From positions 2,046,001 through 2,110,000 of the forward strand of contig NZ_CP124616.1 of NCBI RefSeq assembly GCF_029958925.1: DNA of 64,000 bases, written 5' to 3'. Position numbers and translations under genes: made by a program. Shown in pieces: positions 36,890-44,702 of the stretch. A model generated the notes under the pieces. The model did not search any database, was not told the origin of the DNA, and saw nothing but the letters and a program-made list of their open reading frames with translations. This DNA is from Tropicibacter oceani. GTDB lineage: Bacteria > Pseudomonadota > Alphaproteobacteria > Rhodobacterales > Rhodobacteraceae. Numbering within the stretch: position 1 is the first letter of the stretch; every line of letters begins with the position of its first letter.

Positions 36890-36906
36890 AACAGGAAAGT
36901 TGGCCC

Positions 36907-39819
36907 ATGGCCCCCAGCGCAAGGGTTGCGGCCATTCTTGGCCCGACCAATACAGGCAAGACGCATTACGCCATCGAACGGATGCTGGGCTATCGATCCG
37001 GGGTGATCGGTCTGCCGCTGCGCCTGCTTGCGCGCGAAGTCTATGACAAGATCGTCCGCGCGCGCGGACCGTCGGTCGTGGCGCTGGTCACCGGCGAAGA
37101 ACGCATCGTGCCGCCGCGCGCGCAATTCTGGGTCTGCACGGTCGAGGCCATGCCCGAAGGCATGGGCGCCGATTTCGTTGCCATTGATGAAATCCAGCTT
37201 TGCGCGGACCCCGAGCGGGGACATGTCTTTACCGACCGTCTGATGCGGATGCGCGGGCTGCACGAAACGCTGTTCCTGGGCTCGGACACCATGCGCGGGC
37301 CGATTGCCCAACTGGTTCCTGGGGTCGAATTCCTGCGCCGCGAGCGTATGAGCCAGTTGATGTATAATGGTTCGAAAAAGATAAGCAGGCTGCCCCCAAG
37401 GTCCGCGATTGTCGGCTTTTCAGTTGATAATGTCTATGCGATTGCCGAACTGCTAAAGCGTCAAAAGGGCGGCGCAGCGGTGGTCATGGGGGCGCTTTCC
37501 CCCAGAACGCGCAACGCGCAGGTCGAAATGTACCAGAATGGCGAGGTTGATTACCTGGTGGCCACCGACGCCATCGGCATGGGGTTGAACCTGGACATCG
37601 ACCACGTGGCGTTCAGCAGCCTGACCAAGTTCGATGGGCGGCGCATGCGCCCCTTGATGCCGAACGAGCTGGCGCAGATCGCCGGGCGCGCCGGCAGGGG
37701 TATGAGCCACGGCACCTTTGGCACCACCGGCGACACCGGCCAGATCCCCGACGACTGGGCCGAGGCGATCTGCAACCACCAGTTCACGCCGCTCAAGAAA
37801 CTCAACTGGCGCAATCCGCGGCTGAACTTCGGCTCGATCGACGCGCTGGACCGCAGCCTGGATGAAAGCCCCAGCCACGACACCCTGCTGAAAGCCCGCG
37901 AGGCGGACGACCTGCGCGCCCTGCGCACCCTGGCCGCCGAGGCCGAGGTGCGCGCCCGCGCCAGCAGCCCAAAATCGGTGCAACTGCTGTGGGATGTCTG
38001 CCGCATCCCCGACTTTCGCGGAATTTCGCCGGCAGAACACGCCGGGCTGTTGCAGGTCATCTTTCAGCATCTGCACGAAACTGGTACAGTCCCCGACGAT
38101 TTCATGGCCCGGCAGGTCAAGCGGATCGACAGGACGGATGGCGACATTGACACATTGTCGAAACGTCTGGCCTATATCCGCACATGGACCTATGTGGCGC
38201 AAAGGCGCGGCTGGACCCGTGACGAAACCCATTGGCGCGAGGCAACCCGCGCTGTAGAAGACAGCCTGTCGGATGCATTGCATACGGCTCTGACGCAAAG
38301 ATTTGTAGACCGGCGGACCAGTGTCTTGCTTCGCCGGTTGAAACAGAAGGAGGCCCTTTTGGCCGAAGTAAACGATCAAGGTGAAGTGACCGTCGAAGGT
38401 GAATTCGTCGGGAAACTCGAAGGGTTCCGGTTCCGTCAGGACAAGGACGCACAGGGCCAGGAGGCCAAGACGCTGAAACAGGCGTCCTTGCAGGCCCTGG
38501 CGCCGCATTTCCATCTGCGGGCGGACCGTTTCTATAACGCGCCCGATACCGAGATCGACTTTACCGAACAGGGCGGTCTGATGTGGGGCCAGCAGGCCGT
38601 GGGCAAGCTGGCCAAGGGGGATGACCCCCTCAAGCCGCGCATCGTGGCCTTTGTCGATGATGAAGCGGGCGCCGATGTCGCCGCCAAGGTCGAACGCCGC
38701 CTGCAGCATTTTATCGATCGCAAGATCGCCGCGCTGTTCGAGCCGCTGACCAAGATGCAGGAAGACGAAACGCTGACCGGACTGGCGCGCGGCTTTGCCT
38801 TCCGCCTGGTCGAGGGCATGGGCGTGATCCCGCGCGCCGATGTGGCCGACGAGGTCAAATCGCTGGATCAGGACGCGCGCGGCGCGTTGCGCAAGCATGG
38901 CGTGCGGTTTGGTCAGTACACGATCTTCATGCCCTTGCTGCTGAAGCCCGCGCCGACGCGGCTGCGGCTGGTGCTGTGGTCGCTGGCCAATGGCCTGGAC
39001 GAATTCCCCGAAGCCCCGCCCCCCGGGTTGGTCACCGTGCCCAACCTCGAAGAGGTGCCGGCCCAGCACTATACGCTGGCCGGGTATCGCAAGGCCGGTG
39101 CGCGGGCGATCCGCATCGACATGCTGGAACGCCTCGCCGACATGATCCGGACCGAGGACAGCCGTGGCGGGTTCGAGGCAAAGGCCGACATGCTGTCGAT
39201 CACCGGCATGACGCTGGAACAATTCGCCGACCTGATGGCCGGACTTGGCTACAAGGCCGAAAAAGGCGAACGCGAAAAGGTCAAGCCGGTGGATGCCGTC
39301 GTTGCTGACGTGGCGCCCCAGGACAGCGGTGCGGTGGCCGAGAACGCTCCGGCGGATGTCCCTGACGGCGTCGCGGCAATCCCGGACGAAGGCGTTGCCC
39401 CGGTCGCGGCGGAAATTCCGGCCGAAACCGAAGTGGGGCCGGGCGTTGCCGACACGGCGGCGGGCGATTTGCTTCCGGGTGAGGCAGCGGATGCCGCCAT
39501 CGCAACCCCCGAGATCGAGGTGTTCTACACCTTTACCTGGGGCGGCAACCGCGGCGCCAATGCCAACCGTCGCGGCGGCGGACGTCCGCAGCGCGATGGC
39601 CAGCAGCGTCAGGGGCAGGGACAAGGCCAGGGTCAGGGCCAGAGCCGTGGCCAGGGCGGCAAACCGCGCGGCAAGGGTGGCCCCAAGGGCAAAGGTGCGC
39701 CCAGACCTGACCGTGGTGGCGCCAAGTCCTTTGAGGCGCGCCCGCCCCGCAAGGAAAAGCCGATCGATCCCGACAACCCCTTTGCAGCCGCTCTCATGGG
39801 GCTCAAGGACAAGTCGTAA
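36907..39819 (+). CDS. Suv3-like superfamily 2 RNA helicase
   Basis: A 970-aa helicase. Walker A is GPTNTGKT at residues 12-19, the DExH-like box is VAIDEIQLCADPERGHVF, and the second core has ATDAIGMGLNLDID and AQIAGRAGRG, the arginine-finger motif VI. The order and the DEIQ variant match Suv3, the mitochondrial degradosome helicase, and its alphaproteobacterial relatives. The last 180 residues are low complexity: acidic Ala/Val/Pro stretch, then a Gly/Gln/Arg tail with GQGQGQGQGQSRGQGG, likely RNA-binding. It abuts the S4 gene (TAA then GTG), so both are probably one RNA-handling unit. Confidence 0.9.
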   Translation: MAPSARVAAILGPTNTGKTHYAIERMLGYRSGVIGLPLRLLAREVYDKIVRARGPSVVALVTGEERIVPPRAQFWVCTVEAMPEGMGADFVAIDEIQLCADPERGHVFTDRLMRMRGLHETLFLGSDTMRGPIAQLVPGVEFLRRERMSQLMYNGSKKISRLPPRSAIVGFSVDNVYAIAELLKRQKGGAAVVMGALSPRTRNAQVEMYQNGEVDYLVATDAIGMGLNLDIDHVAFSSLTKFDGRRMRPLMPNELAQIAGRAGRGMSHGTFGTTGDTGQIPDDWAEAICNHQFTPLKKLNWRNPRLNFGSIDALDRSLDESPSHDTLLKAREADDLRALRTLAAEAEVRARASSPKSVQLLWDVCRIPDFRGISPAEHAGLLQVIFQHLHETGTVPDDFMARQVKRIDRTDGDIDTLSKRLAYIRTWTYVAQRRGWTRDETHWREATRAVEDSLSDALHTALTQRFVDRRTSVLLRRLKQKEALLAEVNDQGEVTVEGEFVGKLEGFRFRQDKDAQGQEAKTLKQASLQALAPHFHLRADRFYNAPDTEIDFTEQGGLMWGQQAVGKLAKGDDPLKPRIVAFVDDEAGADVAAKVERRLQHFIDRKIAALFEPLTKMQEDETLTGLARGFAFRLVEGMGVIPRADVADEVKSLDQDARGALRKHGVRFGQYTIFMPLLLKPAPTRLRLVLWSLANGLDEFPEAPPPGLVTVPNLEEVPAQHYTLAGYRKAGARAIRIDMLERLADMIRTEDSRGGFEAKADMLSITGMTLEQFADLMAGLGYKAEKGEREKVKPVDAVVADVAPQDSGAVAENAPADVPDGVAAIPDEGVAPVAAEIPAETEVGPGVADTAAGDLLPGEAADAAIATPEIEVFYTFTWGGNRGANANRRGGGRPQRDGQQRQGQGQGQGQGQSRGQGGKPRGKGGPKGKGAPRPDRGGAKSFEARPPRKEKPIDPDNPFAAALMGLKDKS

Positions 39820-40200
39820 GTGGCTGAAACGCCCGGCAAGATCCGCATCGACAAATGGCTGTGGCATGCGCGTTTCTTCAAGACGCGCACGCTGGCGGCC
39901 AAGGTTGTCGGGGCAGGGCATTGCCGGGTGAACGGCCTGCCTGTGGCCAAGCCCGCCTATGGGCTGGCCGGCGGCGACGTGGTGACCTTTCCGCAAAACG
40001 ATGACGTTCGCGTGATCAAGGTGCTGGCCTTTGGCGAAAGGCGCGGCCCCGCACCCGAGGCGCAGGCGCTGTACGAGGATCTCGCACCGCCTGAAAAGCA
40101 AGAGCGCACGCCCCATGCGCCGGGCTTCGACGGTGGCGGGCGGCCTTCGAAAAAGGATCGCCGACAGTTCGAAAAGTCGCGGCGAGAGGCGCTTGAATGA
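39820..40200 (+). CDS. RNA-binding S4-domain protein (HslR-like)
   Basis: A 126-aa protein whose first half is an S4 RNA-binding domain: IRIDKWLWHARFFKTRTLAA, KVVGAGHCRVNG and GLAGGDVVTF. The C-terminal half is charged and Lys/Arg-rich (PSKKDRRQFEKSRREALE). HslR family members bind stalled 50S-tRNA complexes. It starts with GTG directly after the helicase stop (TAAGTG), so translational coupling is expected. fdxA follows 55 bp downstream. Confidence 0.9.
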   Translation: MAETPGKIRIDKWLWHARFFKTRTLAAKVVGAGHCRVNGLPVAKPAYGLAGGDVVTFPQNDDVRVIKVLAFGERRGPAPEAQALYEDLAPPEKQERTPHAPGFDGGGRPSKKDRRQFEKSRREALE

Positions 40201-40255
40201 TCCTGCCGGGTGGTCTAGCTAACGGGTCAACGCGCCCTATACGGATGAGACAGCC

Positions 40256-40594
40256 ATGACCTACGTCGTCATCGACAACTGCATCGCCTGCAAATACACC
40301 GACTGCGTCGAAGTATGCCCCGTGGATTGTTTCTATGAGGGTGAGAACATGCTGGTGATCCACCCCGATGAATGCATCGACTGCGGCGTGTGCGAACCCG
40401 AATGCCCCGCCGACGCCATCCGCCCGGACACCGAACCGGACATGGACAAATGGGTCGAGTTCAACCGCAAGTATTCCGAGCTGTGGCCTGTCATCATCAC
40501 CAAGAAAGACCAGCTGCCCGAGGCAGAAGAGCGTGACGGCGAGACCGACAAGCTGACCAAGTACTTTTCCGAACAGCCCGGCGAAGGCGGCTGA
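40256..40594 (+). CDS. fdxA: 7Fe ferredoxin FdxA
   Basis: A 112-aa ferredoxin with the [3Fe-4S]/[4Fe-4S] pattern: [20 protein letters not shown] in the first cluster region and [16 protein letters not shown] in the second, with the C-terminal extension [15 protein letters not shown] that distinguishes the FdxA/7Fe group. ATG at 40256. It carries low-potential electrons in the cytoplasm. It sits between the S4 gene and carD, an arrangement shared by many alphaproteobacteria. A 278-bp interval with a terminator-ended leader follows. Confidence 0.93.
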   Translation: MTYVVIDNCIACKYTDCVEVCPVDCFYEGENMLVIHPDECIDCGVCEPECPADAIRPDTEPDMDKWVEFNRKYSELWPVIITKKDQLPEAEERDGETDKLTKYFSEQPGEGG

Positions 40595-40714
40595 GCGATT
40601 CGGGCGAAGGCCCTGAAAACCCCACCCGATTCGTGTGTTTTTGCCTGTAAGTCTTTGATTATGTGCTGTTTTACCTGATCTACGTGACCGCTATCACGGG
40701 GGCGTTTTTTGTGG

Positions 40715-40799
40715 TATGATTACAGCATATATGGAACCTAAAAGCACAGGGTGCCGGGCTGCAATGCAGTTTAGCGCATAATCTGACATCAAAGCGATC
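40715..40799 (+). ncRNA. candidate short leader RNA upstream of carD
   Basis: A good -10 hexamer TATGAT (40715-40720) lies 158 bp before carD and is followed, 80 bp on, by a strong intrinsic terminator at 40800-40838. A short hairpin (CTGC-AAT-GCAG) falls inside. The interval could make an approximately 110-nt RNA or an attenuated leader. No -35 match is convincing, and no family is recognised. Confidence 0.3.
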
Positions 40800-40838
40800 G
40801 AGTGAACGGAACCTGCAAGGTTTCCGGGCGCTCTTTTT
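40800..40838 (+). terminator. intrinsic terminator in the carD leader
   Basis: GAGTG, AA, CGGAACC pair with GGTTTCCG, GG, CGCTC around a 5-nt loop, then TTTTT. It ends 34 bp before the carD ATG, so transcripts from fdxA or the leader stop before carD unless readthrough is regulated. Confidence 0.75.
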
Positions 40839-40872
40839 GTCGCCTGTGCACAGTTGCGAGGAAGCGACTTAA

Positions 40873-41382
40873 ATGAGTAAAGCCAAGAAATCCGAATTCC
40901 GTCCGAACGATTACGTGGTCTATCCGGCGCATGGCGTCGGCCAGATCGTGAACATCGAAGAGCAGGAAATCGCCGGCATCCAGTTGGAGCTGTTCGTGAT
41001 TTCCTTTGAGAAAGACAAGATGACCCTGCGGGTGCCGACACATAAGGCAACCGAGGTGGGCATGCGCTCGCTCAGCTCTCAGGACGTGGTGGATCAGGCG
41101 ATGCGCACCCTCAAGGGCAAGGCCAAGGTCAAGCGGGCCATGTGGTCGCGCCGTGCCCAGGAATACGAACAGAAGATCAACTCGGGCGATCTGATCGCCA
41201 TTGCCGAGGTCGTGCGCGACCTGCACCGCGCCGATGACCAGCGCGAGCAGAGCTATTCCGAGCGTCAGCTTTACGAAGCGGCGCTGGAGCGTCTGACCCG
41301 CGAAGTGGCCGCCGTTGCCGGCGGCGACGAGGTGGCTGCTGCCAAGCAGGTGGGTGACGTGCTGGACCTGCGCGCCGCCTGA
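40873..41382 (+). CDS. carD: CarD-family RNA polymerase regulator
   Basis: A 169-aa protein of the CarD/CdnL family. The N-terminal CdnL-TRCF domain has FRPNDYVVYPAHGVGQIVNI and FVISFEKDKMTLRVPTHKAT, which binds the RNA polymerase beta subunit; the helical C-domain (residues 70-169) stabilises the open promoter complex through a wedge near TMWSRRAQEYEQKINSGDL. In Rhodobacter sphaeroides CarD activates many promoters whose -10 lacks a T at position -7. GAGGAAG lies ten bases before the ATG. Terminators stand both upstream and downstream, so it is its own unit. Confidence 0.93.
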   Translation: MSKAKKSEFRPNDYVVYPAHGVGQIVNIEEQEIAGIQLELFVISFEKDKMTLRVPTHKATEVGMRSLSSQDVVDQAMRTLKGKAKVKRAMWSRRAQEYEQKINSGDLIAIAEVVRDLHRADDQREQSYSERQLYEAALERLTREVAAVAGGDEVAAAKQVGDVLDLRAA

Positions 41383-41403
41383 GCCTGATTGATCGGGGTA
41401 TGG

Positions 41404-41436
41404 AAGGGCCGTGCCGAAGGGTGCGGCCCTCTTTTT
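41404..41436 (+). terminator. intrinsic terminator after carD
   Basis: AGGGCCG and CGGCCCT pair around a 12-nt loop with inner pairs, followed by CTTTTTC, 22 bp after the carD stop. Confidence 0.85.
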
Positions 41437-41480
41437 CGTTGTCTGACGCCTTCCTGTCCGTCGCGTTGGTCTTGTGGGCA

Positions 41481-41534
41481 GGAACGAGGGGCGCTGCCCC
41501 TCGCGCTCCCCGGGATATTTGGGGCAATTGGAAA
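41481..41534 (+). repeat. interspersed GC-rich repeat, copy 4
   Basis: GAGGGGCGCTGCCCCTC hairpin, then CGGGATATTTGGGGCAATTG and GAAAC. The tail from CGGGATATTT to GAAAC is identical to copy 5 (59521-59590). It lies between convergent genes and ends nine bases before the antiporter stop. Confidence 0.65.
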
Positions 41535-41542
41535 CCCGTGCG

Positions 41543-43420
41543 TCAGGCCGCGTCGCTGTCCTGCTTGGCACGCAGTTCGAGCGTGTCGAAGAGCTTGCGT
41601 TCCAGTTCCTTTTCCAGTTCCTGCGCACGGGCCATGTAAGCCGGGTTTTCGGCGGCGGTTTTGGACGGATCCCAGAGCGTGGCCAGTTCGCGGATGTTTT
41701 TGCGATCCTGGTGAAAGAAGGTTTCCTGGGCGATGGCGGCTTCGTATTCGCTCATCCCGATGTTTTCCAGCACGTAGCGCCCGGCGCGCAGGGCACTGTC
41801 GAAGACTTCGCGTACGATGTCATCGGCGCCTGCCTGGTACAGCTGGTAGACATGGGTGCGGTCGCGGGCGCGGGCGACGATGTGCAGGTCGGGCCGGATG
41901 CGACGGGCATAGGAGACGAGGCGGTTCACCTGCTTGGGGTCATCCAGCGCCACCATCAGCACGCGCGCGCTGTCGATGCCGGCGGCGTGCAGCAGTTCGG
42001 GGCGGGTCGGGTCACCGAAGAAGCCCTTGTAGCCGAGTTGGCGCATCAACTGGATCGTCTGCATGTCGCGGTCGATCACCACGGCCTTGTGACCGGTGCT
42101 TTGCAGCAGGCGATAGACCAATTGGCCAAAGCGCCCGATCCCGGCGATGATCACGGTGCCCTGTTCGTCGATCTCGTCGTCTTCCTGGGCCTCGCCCGGC
42201 TGTTCGAGCCGCTTTTCGACCCAGTCGAACAGCAGGAACAGCAGCGGGGTGATCAGCATCGACAGGGCGACGATCAGCAGCAGGCGGTCTGCCAGCCGGC
42301 CTGTCAGCACCTCTTGTTGCAGACCGAAGGAAATCAGGACAAAGCCGAATTCGCCGGCCTGCGCCAGGCCAAGGGTGAACAGCCAGCGCGCCCGGCCCTT
42401 GAGCCGGAAGGACCGGCCCAGCACGTACAGCACGCTGCCTTTGAGCAAGATGACCCCAAGCGCCAGCCCGACGATCGTGACCGGTTCCTTGAGCAGGCCT
42501 TCGATGTCGATCCCGGCGCCGACGGTGATGAAGAACAGGCCCAGCAGAAGGCCCTTGAAGGGTTCGATGTCGGATTCCAGTTCGTGCCGGAATTCAGAGT
42601 TGGCCAGAACGACGCCAGCCAGAAAGGTGCCAAGCGCGGGCGAAAGGCCGACCAGCATCATCAGCGCGCCGATGCCGACGACGATCAGCAACGCCACGGC
42701 GGTGAACATTTCCGGCAGGCGGGCGGAATGGATATAGCGAAACAGCGGGCGCGCGCCAAAAACGCCGCCAAGGATGATGGCGGCGATGGCGCCCAGCGTC
42801 ACCAGCGCCACGCCCCAGCCGGGCAGACCGTCGACCAGCGACATGGCGTGATGCGCGTCTTCCTGGACGACCCGCTTGATCGATCCGTCAGGGTTCAGCG
42901 AGATCGGCGAGACGGTGGCCAGCAGCGGCAGGATGACCAGCATCGGGATCACCGCGATGTCCTGTGTCAGCAGCACCGAAAAAGTCGCCCGCCCGCCCGA
43001 GGTCTGCATCAGCCCCTTTTCCGACAGGGTTTGCAGCACGATGGCGGTCGAGGACAGCGCCAGGATCATCCCGACCGCCAGCGACGTCTGCCAGAGCATG
43101 CCCAGCATCGAACAGGCGATGAAGACGGCCAGCCCGGTCAGCACCAGTTGCAGCCCGCCCAATCCGATTAGCCGGTGGCGCATGTCCCACAGGGCGCGCG
43201 GCTCCAGCTCGAGGCCGATCAGGAACAGCATCATGACGACGCCGAATTCGGCGAAATGGCGCAGGTCTTCGGGATCGTCCACAAGCCCCAGCCCGGGGCC
43301 GATGATCAGCCCGGCCATCAGGTACCCCAGAACCGACCCAAGCCCCAGCCGGGACGCGATCGGCACCGCGATCACGGCTGCGGCCAGAAAGACCGATGCT
43401 TCCAACAGGAACGATTCCAT
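41543..43420 (-). CDS. CPA2-family (Kef-type) K+/H+ antiporter with RCK domain
   Basis: A 625-aa membrane protein: 12 hydrophobic helices from the CPA2 fold (residues 1-390; GYLMAGLIIGPGLGL, TAIVLQTLSEKGLM, ALGTFLAGVVLANSEF) and a C-terminal RCK/TrkA-N nucleotide-binding domain (residues 405-520; VIIAGIGRFGQLVYRLLQ) plus a coiled tail (ARAQELEKELERKLFD). It resembles KefB/KefC, which are gated by glutathione adducts, and gor, gst and gpx are in this window, but the gating ligand here is not visible. ATG at 43420. Convergent with carD. Confidence 0.9.
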   Translation of the reverse strand: MESFLLEASVFLAAAVIAVPIASRLGLGSVLGYLMAGLIIGPGLGLVDDPEDLRHFAEFGVVMMLFLIGLELEPRALWDMRHRLIGLGGLQLVLTGLAVFIACSMLGMLWQTSLAVGMILALSSTAIVLQTLSEKGLMQTSGGRATFSVLLTQDIAVIPMLVILPLLATVSPISLNPDGSIKRVVQEDAHHAMSLVDGLPGWGVALVTLGAIAAIILGGVFGARPLFRYIHSARLPEMFTAVALLIVVGIGALMMLVGLSPALGTFLAGVVLANSEFRHELESDIEPFKGLLLGLFFITVGAGIDIEGLLKEPVTIVGLALGVILLKGSVLYVLGRSFRLKGRARWLFTLGLAQAGEFGFVLISFGLQQEVLTGRLADRLLLIVALSMLITPLLFLLFDWVEKRLEQPGEAQEDDEIDEQGTVIIAGIGRFGQLVYRLLQSTGHKAVVIDRDMQTIQLMRQLGYKGFFGDPTRPELLHAAGIDSARVLMVALDDPKQVNRLVSYARRIRPDLHIVARARDRTHVYQLYQAGADDIVREVFDSALRAGRYVLENIGMSEYEAAIAQETFFHQDRKNIRELATLWDPSKTAAENPAYMARAQELEKELERKLFDTLELRAKQDSDAA

Positions 43421-43504
43421 GGTGTTTTCTGCCCTTATGCGTGTTTTTTTCAATGATGTGCCGCTGGGGCATGTAAACGCAACAGGGTGAATGGGCGCAT
43501 GGGG

Positions 43505-44452
43505 TCAAATCTGCCCGAATCCGCGCCTTGCCGGGCGAAATCCGGGCAGCTTGCCGATTTGGGGCAGGGCGGGGGCAAGGCGCGACCAACGCGGGCTGGC
43601 CTGGCCTGGCAGCAGAGCGCGCAGCCGGACCAGATCGACCTGTCCGCGCAGCAGCGACCGATACAGCGGAAAGACCCCGGGGCGCAGATAGGGCGACCAG
43701 TGGCACACCCGGCGCATGGGCTGGGCGATGGGGAATCCGGCCCGGCGCAGGGCGTCCAGGCTGGCCGGATCGTCCAGCTGCAGCGTGACCAGGTTGCGCC
43801 GGTCCAGCCTGCCGTTGCCCAGCATCCGCGCCCCGCGCTGCGGCGCCGGCACCAGCCGTTCCAGCAAGAAATCGAAGACATCGTTTTCGCGGCTGGTGAC
43901 GTTCAGCACCTGGGTGTCCGGGCCGGCGGCGTCGATGGCCCGGGCGGCGGTCTGTTCGAACTCTGCTGCGGCCAGCAGGATGGCGCAGCGCACCGCGCCG
44001 GGCTGGCCCTGGTGGATCGCACGCAGCGCGACCCGCGCGCCCATGGAATGCGCGACGATATGGATGGCGCGCCCCGGCGCCAGCTTGCGCAGCTGGGCGA
44101 TCAGCCCTGCCAGCTGGTCGCCTGCGCCCTCGGCCCGCCGCCAGGCGCGCCAGACCGAGCCGCGCGCATCCCAGCCGAAACTGATGCCCAGCCCTTCGCC
44201 GCGCTGCCCGCGCAGGCCCAGGTGGCGCGGCCAGCTGACTACGCGCGCGCCCTGGCCCTGGGGCTTGTGCGACAGGATGCCGGTATAGGGGCAGTGCTGC
44301 GGATCGCCCGGCAGGTATTTGTAGCCATGCACCATCACCGTGACCGGCCCCGCATCGGCCGCCAACGCCCGGCGCAGTGCCGGGACAAGCGGCGCGGTGG
44401 CGCCGTGCAGGCGCAGCCCGATCCTGTCTGCCGTGATCCTCAACTGGGGCAT
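43505..44452 (-). CDS. alpha/beta-hydrolase, DUF900-like
   Basis: A 315-aa hydrolase-fold protein. The nucleophile elbow is IVAHSMGARVALR, and an N-terminal GPVTVMVHGYKYLPGD block is the oxyanion region, as in the DUF900/esterase-like group. SRENDVFDFLLE near the C-terminal side resembles the acid-His region but the pattern is not decisive. No signal peptide. Start taken as ATG 44452; GTG 44461 is possible. Substrate unknown. It is divergent from the SAM-II/metZ region. Confidence 0.7.
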   Translation of the reverse strand: MPQLRITADRIGLRLHGATAPLVPALRRALAADAGPVTVMVHGYKYLPGDPQHCPYTGILSHKPQGQGARVVSWPRHLGLRGQRGEGLGISFGWDARGSVWRAWRRAEGAGDQLAGLIAQLRKLAPGRAIHIVAHSMGARVALRAIHQGQPGAVRCAILLAAAEFEQTAARAIDAAGPDTQVLNVTSRENDVFDFLLERLVPAPQRGARMLGNGRLDRRNLVTLQLDDPASLDALRRAGFPIAQPMRRVCHWSPYLRPGVFPLYRSLLRGQVDLVRLRALLPGQASPRWSRLAPALPQIGKLPGFRPARRGFGQI

Positions 44453-44537
44453 CTGTGTCACTCACCGTTGTTCGGCCCGATCCTGGACACAGGCTGCAAC
44501 GGCATCGTGAAGCTTTTGTTACCGCTGCGTGACGCGC

Positions 44538-44566
44538 TTGATTTCACCGCGCAACACCCTTAAAGC
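44538..44566 (+). promoter_or_regulatory. candidate metZ promoter
   Basis: TTGATT (44538-44543), a 17-bp spacer and TAAAGC (44561-44566). The expected start falls about 44573, exactly at the base of the SAM-II P1 helix. Only a computational match. Confidence 0.45.
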
Positions 44567-44572
44567 CATGGC

Positions 44573-44626
44573 CGTGGCGATTTGTTACCGGATTGCGGGC
44601 CACGTTAAACATGCCGCTAAAGAGGT
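44573..44626 (+). ncRNA. SAM-II riboswitch (metA motif)
   Basis: GTGGC (44574-44578) pairs with GCCAC (44599-44603) as P1. The loop is followed by CACGTTAAACATG and CCGCTAAAGAGGTC, the H-type pseudoknot segment of SAM-II that recognises S-adenosylmethionine. Alphaproteobacterial SAM-II aptamers control metA, metX and metZ. Here it is followed by a terminator and then metZ, so high SAM should end transcription. Confidence 0.85.
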
Positions 44627-44636
44627 CAGACGAAGG

Positions 44637-44671
44637 GCTCCTTTCGCTTTGACCGCGAACGGGGCTTTTTT
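44637..44671 (+). terminator. SAM-II-linked expression-platform terminator
   Basis: GCTCC-T-TTCGC pairs with GCGAA-C-GGGGC around a 7-nt loop, then TTTTTT. It begins 10 bases after the SAM-II core and ends 32 bp before the metZ ATG. Confidence 0.75.
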
Positions 44672-44702
44672 ATTGGGCCATGGCGCCCGGAGGACGACGG
44701 AC

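Noticed and set aside
39541-39720. Tandem GGGCAG repeat in the helicase gene as a separate repeat element
   Set aside because: It encodes the in-frame Gly/Gln tail and is better explained as low-complexity protein sequence.
37453-40116. 887-codon minus-strand frame opposite the helicase
   Set aside because: Composition is that of an antisense shadow. The plus strand contains all helicase motifs and the S4 and FdxA genes.
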